A stretch of 64,000 nt of DNA from Dialister hominis (GCF_007164725.1 NZ_AP019697.1:1771501-1835500), one strand, 5' to 3'; shown: positions 24,917 to 33,344, numbered from the stretch's first letter. A program made the numbers and translations. Notes: generated from the letters alone by a model not told the origin.

Positions 24917-25437
24917 ATGAAAGAAAGGTTCCTTCCCATCCCCAGGTTTCGCAGGCAAGGCCCCCACCTTCCTGTATTCAGCCATTGCCGCGCATGAAAT
25001 CGTTTCAACTTTCTTCTATTGAAGAGGCCGGAGACCTTTCCGCTTATGATTGTGTTTTCCTTGGTTTCTGGATCGAGGGAGGGACGGCTTGCGAAGAAGC
25101 GGCGAACGTGCTTCGCCATTTGACGAACCGTCACATATTCCTCTTTGTCACGCTGGCAGCCGACCCGGAATCGGCGCACGCCATCGCCAGCATGCAAAAT
25201 GCCAAAAACCTTCTCCCCTCGGACAGTTTCCCGAAAGGAACCTTCCTCTGCCGGGGAGCCGTATCGAAAGAGACGGTACGGAAAATGTTTGAAAAATATC
25301 CATTCGGAAATACGGAGACGAGAATCCTGAGTGAGTGCTGCCTCCTCTCAGGTTCAGCGAGGCATCCGAATGATGAGGATTTGGCCAAGGTCGAAACTTT
25401 TGCAAGGGTCATGTACCAGCATCTCAAGGATCAGTAA
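24917..25437 (+). pseudogene. flavodoxin-like protein, frameshifted
   Basis: The last 147 codons (open from 24994) read as the C-terminal two-thirds of a short-chain flavodoxin: IEEAGDLSAYDCVFLGFWIEGGTA, FVTLAADPESAHA, GTFLCRGAVS and a terminal HPNDEDLAKVETFARVMY. The N-terminal strand and FMN loop are missing from this frame. A strong ribosome site (GGAGGGAGGAGGG) precedes an ATG at 24917 that begins MKERFLPIP but stops at 24998. A third frame gives GFAGKAPTFLYSAIAAHE at the place of the first helix. The whole span of 521 bases equals a normal flavodoxin of about 173 residues, so two small indels explain the pattern. A truncated but expressed protein from 24994 is the alternative. Confidence 0.6.
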
Positions 25438-25477
25438 AAAGGAGGGAGAAATGAATCGATTCTTCCTTCTGAAAATG

Positions 25478-25518
25478 AAAAGGATGTACAGCGGGAAATC
25501 CCATGTACATCCTTTTTT
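25478..25518. terminator. bidirectional terminator
   Basis: AAAAGGATGTAC (25478-25489) pairs perfectly with GTACATCCTTTT (25505-25516), with A's before and T's after. It serves the flavodoxin remnant (+) and the flavoprotein gene (-). Confidence 0.85.
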
Positions 25519-25524
25519 TGTATC

Positions 25525-26112
25525 TCAATTATTTTCTTTTGCTTTTTCGATGGCCTTCAGGAGGAATGCCATGTTTTCTCCGAGGTTCTGCATGTTGGCC
25601 ATGCCTTCTTTGTCTTTTTCGACTTCGCCCGGGAGTCTTCCGTAGGCCATGTTCCAGTAGGTCGATCCTGCCACGACCATTTCATGGTTCAGGAAGAAAT
25701 GGTTCATGGTATCGATGGCCTGCAGGGGGCCGGCTCTTCTGGCAGCGGCGACGGCGGCGCCTACTTTGTGTTTCACGAGGCCCGGGTTCAGGTCGCAGAC
25801 GACGGCCGCTCTTTCGAGGAATGCCTGCATGTTGGCGGATACATTGGCGGAATAGGACGGGGAGCCCAGAAGCACGCCGTCTGCTTCTTTCATTTTTTCG
25901 AAGACTTCGCGGAAGCAGTCGTTCTTATGGACGCAGTTTCCTCTTCCTGCGCATGCCCAGCACGCTTTGCACGGCTCTATGACGGTCCCGGCGAACTGGA
26001 CGAGCTCGGTCTCGATGCCTTCCTTCTCAAGGGCTTCGAAGACCTTCCGCATCATGATTGCTGTGTTTCCGTTCTTTCTTGCGCTTGCACAGATGCCCAG
26101 TACTTTCATCAT
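25525..26112 (-). CDS. NADPH-dependent FMN reductase / flavodoxin-fold protein
   Basis: The product is 195 residues with a flavodoxin fold that binds FMN and passes electrons from NAD(P)H to quinones or other acceptors. The phosphate loop is GICASARKNGNTAIM at about residue 5-18. A cysteine group (CKACWACAGRGNCVHKNDC) near 50-70 is typical of the iron-sulfur-flavoprotein-like branch; whether it holds a cluster is open. GSPSYSANVSANMQAFLER is the second flavin-contact segment. The start at 26112 (or 26109) has AGGAG five bases upstream and overlaps the end of the aldo/keto reductase gene, so the two are coupled. Confidence 0.88.
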   Translation of the reverse strand: MMKVLGICASARKNGNTAIMMRKVFEALEKEGIETELVQFAGTVIEPCKACWACAGRGNCVHKNDCFREVFEKMKEADGVLLGSPSYSANVSANMQAFLERAAVVCDLNPGLVKHKVGAAVAAARRAGPLQAIDTMNHFFLNHEMVVAGSTYWNMAYGRLPGEVEKDKEGMANMQNLGENMAFLLKAIEKAKENN

Positions 26113-27059
26113 GCCATCTCCTTTTCCCATTCACGAAGCGTGGAAATGCCGGCTTTATCCGCCAGACTTTCCAGGCTGCTGATTTCATCTCCGGTCAGAT
26201 GGATGTCCGCCATCTTTGCGGCTTCTTCTACCTGATAGACTTTCGTCACGCCGATAATCGGAAGCGTCCCTTTGGCAATCGCCCATGCGCCTGCGATCTG
26301 GGATGGCTTTGCTCCATGCGCCTTTCCGATTTCTCTCAATGCTTCGACGAGTTTCCCGATTTCCTTCCAGTACGAATTGTAGGAATTGCCGCGCCCTGTT
26401 CCTTCAGGAAATGGATGTGCTTCGTTGTACCTTCCGGATAGCGCGCCCTGCTCCAATACCATGTAGGAGAAGAATGTGATGCCATGCTCTTTGCAGTAAT
26501 CCAGGATGCCTGCTTTTTCGGAGGAGCGGTGCAGGAGACTGTAATGGTTCTGGATGGCGGAAATGGAAAGTCCGCCTTCTGCCAGGATTTCCTGCGCTCT
26601 CTTGATTTCAGCAAGGTTATGATTGGAAACGCCAATTTTCCTGATCTTTCCGCTCTTGGCGAGAGGAATGAGGTCCTTCGTCCAGCGTTCGACGTCCATC
26701 GGGTTGTGGATCCAGTAGATATCCACGTAGTCCGTGTGAAGACGGGAGAGGCTTCCCTCCAGCATCTTTTCCATGGCGTCATCCCCGGGGCCTGCAATCT
26801 GCGGGGTGAATTTCGTGGAAATGAGGACATCTTCTCTTGGCACATCCTTCACGAAATTGCCCAGGATTCTTTCGGACGTTCCTTCTCCGTAGTCGGCTGC
26901 TGTGTCCCAGAGGGTCAGTCCTTTTTCCATGGCTTTATCAAAAACGGGACGGAGGTCGTCCTCGAAGTAGTGATTTCCGAAAACCTGGTCTCCGCCAGCC
27001 ATGCCGGTGCCCCAGGACCATGCGCCCAGTGCGAGGGGCGGTAATTTCTTTTCTGTCAT
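26109..27059 (-). CDS. aldo/keto reductase
   Basis: This is a 316-residue NADPH-dependent TIM-barrel reductase of carbonyl compounds. The catalytic tetrad is visible: Asp and Tyr in LWDTAADYGEG, Lys in ISTKFTPQ, His in IYWIHNP. The C-terminal NADPH phosphate region (IIGVTKVYQVEEAAKM) is present. The start is the ATG at 27059 with AAGG nine bases upstream; the frame also opens at a GTG at 27068, which overlaps that site. It is the first gene of a two-gene redox operon and lies opposite a LysR regulator across 142 bases. Confidence 0.92.
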   Translation of the reverse strand: MTEKKLPPLALGAWSWGTGMAGGDQVFGNHYFEDDLRPVFDKAMEKGLTLWDTAADYGEGTSERILGNFVKDVPREDVLISTKFTPQIAGPGDDAMEKMLEGSLSRLHTDYVDIYWIHNPMDVERWTKDLIPLAKSGKIRKIGVSNHNLAEIKRAQEILAEGGLSISAIQNHYSLLHRSSEKAGILDYCKEHGITFFSYMVLEQGALSGRYNEAHPFPEGTGRGNSYNSYWKEIGKLVEALREIGKAHGAKPSQIAGAWAIAKGTLPIIGVTKVYQVEEAAKMADIHLTGDEISSLESLADKAGISTLREWEKEMA

Positions 27060-27140
27060 GTCGTTCACCTTCCATATTTCACTTAGGACTTTATTCTACT
27101 CATTTCCGCGAGATATTTAAAATACTCTTTAATTATCCCT

Positions 27141-27163
27141 AGATATTCATATTTCAAATATCT
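27141..27163. promoter_or_regulatory. candidate LysR-type binding site
   Basis: AGATATT (27141-27147) and AATATCT (27157-27163) form a perfect 7-bp inverted repeat with a nine-base AT-rich spacer. It is in the divergent intergenic region, 39 bases before the LysR start, where LysR proteins usually bind. Confidence 0.55.
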
Positions 27164-27201
27164 TCTCTTTCCTGTACAATGAAGAAATAAGGAGGTGTTC
27201 C

Positions 27202-28077
27202 ATGGAAATCCGTGTATTACGATACTTTCTGGAAGTGGCGAGGGAAGAGAATATCACAAAGGCGGCGGCTTTTCTCCACGTGTCGCAGCCGACGCTGTCC
27301 CGGCAGCTGAAGGAACTGGAGGAGGAACTGGGCCGGCCTCTTTTCGTCAGGAGCAGCCACCGCATCCATCTGACGGATGAAGGACAGCTTCTCCGGAAAC
27401 GCGCGGAGGACATCCTCGACATGGTAGACAAGACGGCCTCTGAATTCAAATCGCTGGATGAAATCACCGGCGGCGACATCCGCATCGGGTGCGCGGAATC
27501 GTCCGGGCTGTCCTTTTTCATGCATGCGGCGCGCGCTGTGCAGAAGCGCTACCCGAATATCCATTTCCATTTCTACAGCAGTGGGACGGATGCCGTGACG
27601 GAGCGCATCGACAAGGGTCTCCTCGACATGGCCGTCATCGTGCAGAGCGCCGATCTTTCCAAGTACAACTGCATCACTGTCCCCTACAAGGACCGCTGGG
27701 GAATCCTTGCCAGGGACGATGATCCGCTGGCCGGGAAATCCTGCATCACGCTCGATGAATTGAAAGACCTTCCTCTCATCGTCTCCCGTCAGGGCATACA
27801 GGAAGAACTGCTCTTCTGGTTCGGGGAAGAAACACCCCGCCTCCACATCGCGGCGACGTATGATCTTCTTTTCAATACGACGCTCATGGTGAAGGAGGGA
27901 CTGGGCTACCCCATCGGTTTTGACAATCTTGTCCATACAGGAAAAGGAAGCGGCCTCGTCTTCATCCCGCTCTCCCCCGAGCTATCCTCGCCCATGCATG
28001 TCATATGGAAGAAATACCAGGCATTCACGCCGGCGTCAAAGATACTGCTGGAAGAGCTGGAGAAGGAGCTGAGGTGA
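27202..28077 (+). CDS. LysR family transcriptional regulator
   Basis: The product is 291 residues. The N-terminal helix-turn-helix is classical (VLRYFLEVAREENITKAAAFLHVSQPTLSRQLKELEEELGRPLF, residues 5-48), followed by the periplasmic-binding-protein-like effector domain from about residue 90 (GDIRIGCAES). TAAGGAGG lies six bases upstream of the ATG. It is transcribed away from the aldo/keto reductase-flavoprotein operon, which it probably regulates, and likely also itself. The ligand is unknown; a redox or aldehyde signal would fit its neighbours. Confidence 0.93.
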   Translation: MEIRVLRYFLEVAREENITKAAAFLHVSQPTLSRQLKELEEELGRPLFVRSSHRIHLTDEGQLLRKRAEDILDMVDKTASEFKSLDEITGGDIRIGCAESSGLSFFMHAARAVQKRYPNIHFHFYSSGTDAVTERIDKGLLDMAVIVQSADLSKYNCITVPYKDRWGILARDDDPLAGKSCITLDELKDLPLIVSRQGIQEELLFWFGEETPRLHIAATYDLLFNTTLMVKEGLGYPIGFDNLVHTGKGSGLVFIPLSPELSSPMHVIWKKYQAFTPASKILLEELEKELR

Positions 28078-28104
28078 GGGGGAGAAAAACCTTTGAGGAT
28101 TGGA

Positions 28105-28297
28105 AAACCGTAAAACCAGCCTTCGGCTGTGGTAATCAACCCTTTTGAAAACCATAAAACCAAGGCTTCGCCTTGAGGAAATGCAACTCATCCGCCCCGT
28201 ACACTAACTTATGAGACATTTGTGTTGCTACCGCTACTGTCAACTGGTATACGGCGCACCTTCCCTTCCAGGGCAAGGTCAAGGGCATTCTTCCCCG
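28105..28297 (+). repeat. dispersed intergenic repeat units (copy 1)
   Basis: Two units of AAACC(G/A)TAAAACC (28105-28117, 28149-28161) are each followed at once by a short hairpin (AGCC-TTC-GGCT and AAGGC-TTC-GCCTT). Further on, 28273-28297 matches 54939-54963 at 24 of 25 positions. No gene is present. The same units recur in the 54.2-55.0 kb gap. Confidence 0.75.
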
Positions 28298-28326
28298 TCT
28301 GGGAAGGCGAGTATAGAAACCCATAT

Positions 28327-28366
28327 AAAAAAGATGCACAGCGTTTTGTTGTGCATCTCTTTTTTG
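28327..28366. terminator. bidirectional terminator
   Basis: AGATGCAC (28332-28339) pairs with GTGCATCT (28351-28358), with inner CA/TG pairs, A-run before and T-run after. It ends the LysR region and the membrane protein gene. Confidence 0.8.
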
Positions 28367-28372
28367 TTTCTT

Positions 28373-29011
28373 TTATCTTCTGCCTGGTTTTCTGAATCCG
28401 GGTCTTGGGGGTCTCGGGCCTTTGGGGCCTTTGCCTTCCTGTGCTTTGGCGATGGCTTCCTGGGCTTCGCCGCCTTTGCCCAGACGGCCGGTCTGGACGG
28501 AGGTTTTCTTGGCTGTCATGTACCATACGTGGAGTTTGTCTGTCTTGCCTTCTTTGATGCCCTTGGCTGTGGGATCGTACGGGTAGAGTTTCACGTAGTT
28601 GGACATGGATTTCTTCGCGTTTTTCTTGTCATCAGAGGAGACGAGTTTGATGTCCATCGCCAGTTTGATGAGGAATACGAGAAGAAGGAAGGGGTAGACG
28701 GCCAGGATGTAGATGTCCTCTACGTAGGCAAGGCCGATCATGACGAGAGCGCCTACGATGCTGAATACGCAGACGGCTGCTTTCAGCGTGAGGGATTTCC
28801 TGAACATCGGCTCCATAGCGGAGAGCCAGATGTTGCCGTTGGATTTGTAGTAGTGCAGGAATTCCTGGTTCTTGAAGTTTTTATCGCGGCTGTGGGCTGC
28901 GACGATCTGATCCACGATGTTCGTCACGTTCTTCTTCATCTGCAGCATGCGGTAGTTCAGAACGAAAAGGACGGTCGTGAGGATAATGACAAGGATGACT
29001 GTCAAATTCAT
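28373..29011 (-). CDS. membrane protein, unknown function
   Basis: The product is 212 residues with an N-terminal membrane helix (LTVILVIILTTVLFVLNY), a soluble segment, then two more helices (AAVCVFSIVGALVMIGLAYV and LAVYPFLLLVFLIKLAM). The cytoplasmic tail ends in a Gly/Pro/Arg/Lys-rich low-complexity stretch (KGPKGPRPPRPGFRKPG), a possible nucleic-acid or lipid-contacting tail. GGAG lies eight bases before the ATG. The family is not recognised. It follows purB on the same strand, with a hairpin between. Confidence 0.65.
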   Translation of the reverse strand: MNLTVILVIILTTVLFVLNYRMLQMKKNVTNIVDQIVAAHSRDKNFKNQEFLHYYKSNGNIWLSAMEPMFRKSLTLKAAVCVFSIVGALVMIGLAYVEDIYILAVYPFLLLVFLIKLAMDIKLVSSDDKKNAKKSMSNYVKLYPYDPTAKGIKEGKTDKLHVWYMTAKKTSVQTGRLGKGGEAQEAIAKAQEGKGPKGPRPPRPGFRKPGRR

Positions 29012-29040
29012 GAATGGTGCTCCTTCTTTGGCTTTAGGTG

Positions 29041-29070
29041 TGAGAAATCCGCCCGCGTTGGCAGGCGGAT
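29041..29070 (-). terminator. hairpin after purB
   Basis: ATCCGCC (29047-29053) pairs with GGCGGAT (29064-29070). On the minus strand it is followed by TTTCTCAC, a weak T-tract, so some readthrough is likely. Confidence 0.5.
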
Positions 29071-29094
29071 CCTCATAAGCCTTCAGCTTTTTGA

Positions 29095-30387
29095 TTAAAG
29101 TCCGAATCTGGCAAAGATTTCATCGACATGGACGAGCATCGGCTTGTAGTCGAAGCATGCCTTGATTTCTTCTTCGTTCAGATACTTTCTGACGTCTTCG
29201 TCTTTGCAGAGGTTTTCATAGAAGTCTTCACCCTGCAGCCAGCGTTTCATAGCGTTTCTCTGTACCCAGCGGTAAGCGGTGTCTCTGTAAGCGCCTTTGG
29301 CAACGAGGGCCAGGAGTACTCTCGGGCTGTAAATGAGGCCGCCGGTGAGGTTCAGGTCAGCCATCATCTTTTCCGGATAAACGAGGAGCTTGTCGATCAG
29401 GCTGGTCGTCTGGTCCAGGATGTAGTCAAGAGCGATGGTAGCATCCGGAATGATGACACGTTCTACGGAAGAGTGGGAAATATCTCTTTCATGCCAGAGC
29501 GGAATGTCTTCGAATGCCGGTACGCTGTAGCCTTGGATGACTCTTGCCATGCCGCAGATTCTTTCAGATTTGACCGGGTTTCTCTTATGTGGCATTGCGG
29601 AGGAGCCTTTCTGTTTCGGGCTGAAGTATTCTTCTGCTTCTCTGACTTCGGTTCTCTGCAGGTGGCGGACTTCCAGAGCGATCTGGGAAAGAACGCCTGC
29701 AATGACGCCGAGTGTGGAGATGTATTCAGCATGGTGATCGCGCTGAACGACCTGGGTAGCTACGACTTCAGGAGTGAGGCCGAGTTTCTGGCATACGTAG
29801 GTTTCTACGAATGGATCGATATCCGCATAGGTGCCAACGGCGCCGGAGAGTTTGCCGACTGCCATTTCTTCAGCAGCACGTTTCATTCTTTCGATGTTGC
29901 GGAGGGTTTCGGAGTACCAGAGCAGAATTTTCAGGCCGAAGGTGGTCGGTTCAGCATGGACACCGTGTGTTCTGCCGATGGTTGGTGTGTACTTGAATTC
30001 CACAGCTCTTCTCTTCAGAACTTCTGCGAGTTTTTCCAGATCGGCAATGAGGACCTGGGATGCCTGTTTGATCTGGACATTGAGTCCGGTATCCTTGACG
30101 TCGGTGGAGGTCAGGCCCATGTGGATGTACTTGGCTTCATCGCCTACGTATTCGCCGACGTTTGTCAGGAAAGCAATGATGTCATGGTTGATTTCATGGT
30201 CGATTTCATGAATGCGGTCTACGTCGAAGTTTGCCTTTTCCTTGATGACCTTTACTGCTTCTTCAGGAATGCGGCCCAGTTTCGCGTTTGCTTCGCAGGC
30301 TGCGATCTCGACATCCAGCATTGTCTGCCATTCATTTCTTTCGTCCCAAATCTTGCCCATTTCAGGACGTGTGTACCTTGGAATCAT
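29095..30387 (-). CDS. purB: adenylosuccinate lyase
   Basis: The enzyme cleaves fumarate from SAICAR and from adenylosuccinate in purine synthesis. The product is 430 residues of the fumarase/aspartase superfamily. The signature is GSSAMPHKRNP at about residue 262, with TSTDVKDTGLNVQ and IGRTHGVHAEPTTFG as the other active-site segments. The ATG at 30387 directly follows the stop of the upstream FAD oxidoreductase gene, and GGGGAT lies upstream, so the two are co-transcribed. No other purine genes are in the window. Confidence 0.96.
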   Translation of the reverse strand: MIPRYTRPEMGKIWDERNEWQTMLDVEIAACEANAKLGRIPEEAVKVIKEKANFDVDRIHEIDHEINHDIIAFLTNVGEYVGDEAKYIHMGLTSTDVKDTGLNVQIKQASQVLIADLEKLAEVLKRRAVEFKYTPTIGRTHGVHAEPTTFGLKILLWYSETLRNIERMKRAAEEMAVGKLSGAVGTYADIDPFVETYVCQKLGLTPEVVATQVVQRDHHAEYISTLGVIAGVLSQIALEVRHLQRTEVREAEEYFSPKQKGSSAMPHKRNPVKSERICGMARVIQGYSVPAFEDIPLWHERDISHSSVERVIIPDATIALDYILDQTTSLIDKLLVYPEKMMADLNLTGGLIYSPRVLLALVAKGAYRDTAYRWVQRNAMKRWLQGEDFYENLCKDEDVRKYLNEEEIKACFDYKPMLVHVDEIFARFGL

Positions 30388-31788
30388 TTAAATATCCCCT
30401 TTCGGTTGACCAATGCGGGCGCAAATTTCACGACCCACGACTACGCCGGCTGCGGAGGCCTGTGCAAGACCCCTGGTGATGCCGGCTCCATCACCAATAG
30501 CAAAGAAATTAGGAATCACTGTTTCAAGCTTGTTTGACAGCTCGATCCGGGAGGAATAGAACTTCACTTCCACGCCATAGAGAAGCGTGTGGCGTGAATT
30601 GGCTCCCGGCGCTACCTTATCCAGCGCTTCGAACATCCCCATAATATCCTTTAAGAAGCGATATGGCAAGACCAAAGATAAATCTCCCGGTGCAGCAGAT
30701 GGCATTGTCGGCTGGACAAGGCCTCTCCTGATGCGTTCCGGCGTCGAACGGCGTCCGTCGCGAAGGTCGCCCAGACGCTGTACGATCGGGCCGCCGCCCA
30801 GCATATTGGCAAGGGATGCGATGTACTTGCCGTATTCGATCGGTTCATGGAAAGGTTCGGTGAACTGCTTGGAAACAAGGATCGCAAAGTTTGTATTCTG
30901 GCTCTTCTTATTCGCATAAGAATGGCCATTGACCGTCATGAGGCCATTGTTATTTTCCGTGACGACGAAGCCGTACGGGTTCATGCAGAAGGTGCGGACG
31001 CGGTCGTCGAAGTCTTCGGAGAAATAAACGAGCTTGGACTCATAGCAGAGATCGGTGATCGGTTCATAAATTTCAGCCGGAGATTCTACGCGGACACCGA
31101 TGTCGACAGCATTCGACTTCGTCTTGAGGCCCAGTCTCTTCGCCTCGCCGGCAAACCATTCAGCACCGTCACGGCCCGGAGCGGAAACGAGGTACTTGCA
31201 GTGGTACGTTTCTCCGCCAGCCACAACACCAAGGGCGCTGCCGTCCTTATCCGCCAGAATCGTGTCGACCGGCGTCTTAGCGATGACAGTCACATTATTC
31301 GGCAGGCTGTCTCTCATATGGGAGAGGATTTCGCTGTTCACGTCCGTCCCCAAATGACGGATGCGGGCAGGAATGAAAGCCAGGTCAGCCGCAGCTGCCT
31401 TTCTCTTCAGCGCATGGAGTTCCTCCAGATGCTCATCCCCGTAGACCTTCCTGTCTGCCCCGCCGAACTGGCAGTAAATGGAATCTACGTAGGAAATCAG
31501 GCGGGACAATTCGCCCTTATTCATGTAATCGTCCAGATTGCCACCGTAATCCGTCGTCAGCGTCAGCTTCCCGTCAGAGAAAGCCCCCGCTCCGCCCCAG
31601 CCGGAGACAATATTCGCGCGCCTGTCGCTCGCCGGCGCCGTCCTGTTCTTGTTCAAAGCGATACGATCGCGGATATCCAGCCCTTTTTCAAGAATCAGCA
31701 CAGAAAGGCCCGTATCTGCGATTTCCAGCGCAGTGAAAATCCCCGCAGGGCCTGCACCAATAATAATCACATCATAATTCTTAGCCAT
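30388..31788 (-). CDS. FAD-dependent oxidoreductase (COG2509-like)
   Basis: The product is 466 residues. The N-terminal dinucleotide fold is DVIIIGAGPAGIFTALEIADTGLSVLILEKG, followed by a Gly-rich SGWGGAGAFSDGKL segment typical of this uncharacterised FAD dehydrogenase group. The C-terminal IGDGAGITRGLAQASAAGVVVGREI closes the FAD site. I start at 31788 (MAKNYDV), with GGAAG eight bases upstream; the longer frame to 31875 adds an unlikely basic extension. It is translationally adjacent to purB. The substrate is unknown. Confidence 0.85.
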   Translation of the reverse strand: MAKNYDVIIIGAGPAGIFTALEIADTGLSVLILEKGLDIRDRIALNKNRTAPASDRRANIVSGWGGAGAFSDGKLTLTTDYGGNLDDYMNKGELSRLISYVDSIYCQFGGADRKVYGDEHLEELHALKRKAAAADLAFIPARIRHLGTDVNSEILSHMRDSLPNNVTVIAKTPVDTILADKDGSALGVVAGGETYHCKYLVSAPGRDGAEWFAGEAKRLGLKTKSNAVDIGVRVESPAEIYEPITDLCYESKLVYFSEDFDDRVRTFCMNPYGFVVTENNNGLMTVNGHSYANKKSQNTNFAILVSKQFTEPFHEPIEYGKYIASLANMLGGGPIVQRLGDLRDGRRSTPERIRRGLVQPTMPSAAPGDLSLVLPYRFLKDIMGMFEALDKVAPGANSRHTLLYGVEVKFYSSRIELSNKLETVIPNFFAIGDGAGITRGLAQASAAGVVVGREICARIGQPKGDI

Positions 31789-31974
31789 GTAACGCACTTC
31801 CGATTTCATCAAATCCGGCGAAAAGCGCCGTTCCCGCCCGCCTCTGGGAAAACAGGCAACAAAAAAGCCCCGCATGGGGGCCGGATCATCTGTAAAAGAT
31901 TATCCCTTTTTTTATTTTACAGAAGTGAAGAAGGAAATGCAAGGGAAAAGGAAATCTGAAATCGCTGAATGCAA

Positions 31975-32018
31975 AAAAGGATGGTGAAGGAAATCCTCCC
32001 TCATCATCCTCTTTTTAT
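31975..32018 (-). terminator. terminator of the MntR-type regulator gene
   Basis: AGGATG pairs with CATCCT, with TGA/TCA and GGA/TCC further in. A T-run follows on the minus strand, about ten bases beyond the stop. Confidence 0.7.
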
Positions 32019-32028
32019 TTTTACTTCA

Positions 32029-32676
32029 TTAGTCGTCGTCAACGAAAATCTGCTGTGCTGCCTTGTAGCTCAGGGAAATATCCCCGATCGGCGTGGAAAG
32101 AAGAATCGGACCTTCGTACGGTTCCTTCTCCTTCACAGTCACTTCCATGTCGATGCCGATATTCTTGCCCTGGACATAATCCATCAGCGTGTAATCTTCC
32201 ATGACACGGCGGATGTGGCTCATCTCGCCCACTTCCAGATCGCTCAGGAGGCGGTGCGTAATGCCGGAACGGCTGCCGTCCTTTCTCGGGATCGGATCAC
32301 CGCGCGGTGTGTGGACCGGATGATCCAGGAAATTGTCCAGTCTTTCAGACAATGGTTCCGTCGTCTGGTGTTCCAGACCCTCTGCGATTTCATGTGCCTC
32401 GCTCCAGGAGAAATCCAGTTTCTCTACGAGGAACACTTCCCACAGAGAATGATAACGCAGCAGGCGGCCTGCCTCGCGGCGGCCCTTCCTCGTCATCTTG
32501 CTGCCCTTGTATGCCGTATAGTCCACATACCCCTGCTTCTGCAGCTTCGTAATCATTTCACTAACAGACGGAGGCGATACATGGAGCATGTTTGACAGTT
32601 CCTTGTTCGTCACCAGCTCATGGGATTCGCTGATGAGATAAATCGCTTTCAGATAATCTTCCTTGCCGGATGTCAT
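32029..32676 (-). CDS. DtxR/MntR family metal-dependent regulator
   Basis: The product is 215 residues. The N-terminal winged helix (YLKAIYLISESHELVTNKELSNMLHVSPPSVSEMITKLQKQGYVDY, 8-53) is typical. The metal-binding/dimer domain follows (GRREAGRLLRYHSLWEVFLVEKL, EAHEIAEGLEHQTTEPL) with the conserved His and Glu ligands. The last 70 residues form an SH3/FeoA-like domain (PYEGPILLSTPIGDISL), found in the longer DtxR forms. It probably senses Mn(II) or Fe(II) and represses uptake genes. No transporter lies beside it. The start has GAGGG upstream. Confidence 0.9.
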   Translation of the reverse strand: MTSGKEDYLKAIYLISESHELVTNKELSNMLHVSPPSVSEMITKLQKQGYVDYTAYKGSKMTRKGRREAGRLLRYHSLWEVFLVEKLDFSWSEAHEIAEGLEHQTTEPLSERLDNFLDHPVHTPRGDPIPRKDGSRSGITHRLLSDLEVGEMSHIRRVMEDYTLMDYVQGKNIGIDMEVTVKEKEPYEGPILLSTPIGDISLSYKAAQQIFVDDD

Positions 32677-33006
32677 TTTCTTTATACCCTCTTTCTCTCA
32701 TCATCACCGGGAAAAATAGTCATTCCCTAAATTTTTATACCGATACTCTTGTTTAATTTTATTATATGCCATCCAGTAATTTTTTTACAGTATAAAAATT
32801 GATTTTTGGGAAGAAAATCGAAATATAAAGCGGCATCTTCTTCGAAAATTACAGGTTAACCATAAAATGTTAAATAATTAATAAACAAATCTTTATACAG
32901 GTTAATTCAGAACAATTTCCATTTCAAGTGCCTTATTCCCCGATATTTTCGAAAGAAATAAAGAGTGCAGAACCATTTCTCTTCGATTTCAGGCCGCTTT
33001 CCTGCG
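32677..33006. other. AT-rich intergenic region with a 10-bp direct repeat
   Basis: No gene is seen. TACAGGTTAA occurs at 32850-32859 and again at 32896-32905, 46 bases apart. On the minus strand a TATAAT near 32757 may be the -10 of the MntR-type gene, without a good -35. Confidence 0.45.
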
Positions 33007-33035
33007 TTGACAATCCCTGCCATCCACTTTATAGT
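33007..33035 (+). promoter_or_regulatory. strong promoter of the small secreted protein gene
   Basis: TTGACA (33007-33012) and TATAGT (33030-33035) are separated by 17 bases, near consensus. The leader is about 90 bases. Confidence 0.75.
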
Positions 33036-33131
33036 AAAAGATACCCGTTTCCATTTTAGCCATGATAGAAAATTTCCTTTTATCAGGCTGGAATATTTTC
33101 TGAATCATATGATTCGACAAAGGAGAAGTAT

Positions 33132-33344
33132 ATGAAGAAACTCATCGCAGCAGCAATCCTTTTCTCGGCCCTCTTTGCAGGCGCCCAGACCGCATCCGCT
33201 GATGTCTATGTCAATGGCTACCGCAATCAAAACGGCAACTACGTCCAGCCTCATCACCGCACGTATCCAGATGGCAACCCAAACAATAACTACAGCCACA
33301 GAGGAAACTACAATCCCTGGACAGGACAGCCAGGAGACAGATAA
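33132..33344 (+). CDS. small secreted Asn/Tyr-rich protein
   Basis: The product is 70 residues: signal peptide (MKKLIAAAILFSALFAGAQTASA) then a 47-residue mature chain DVYVNGYRNQNGNYVQPHHRTYPDGNPNNNYSHRG, ending NPWTGQPGDR. The pattern (VxGYxxxNGxYVxPHxRTxPDGNPxNNxSxxGNxNPxTG) is a known small conserved secreted motif of unknown function. AAAGGAG precedes the ATG. It has its own strong promoter and terminator, which suggests abundant expression. Confidence 0.8.
   Translation: MKKLIAAAILFSALFAGAQTASADVYVNGYRNQNGNYVQPHHRTYPDGNPNNNYSHRGNYNPWTGQPGDR

Noticed and set aside
24757-25197. 146-codon minus-strand frame over the flavodoxin remnant
   Set aside because: No ribosome site, basic low-complexity composition, and it is antisense to recognisable flavodoxin sequence.
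25451-25645. Small plus-strand ORF with a good ribosome site after the flavodoxin remnant
   Set aside because: It reads through a perfect terminator and then antisense to the flavoprotein gene. The ribosome-site-like sequence is probably chance.
27060-27068. GTG start of the aldo/keto reductase at 27068
   Set aside because: It overlaps the purine-rich ribosome site that serves the ATG at 27059.
28211-29098. 295-codon plus-strand frame
   Set aside because: It runs through the repeat units and a terminator and is antisense to a better-supported membrane protein.
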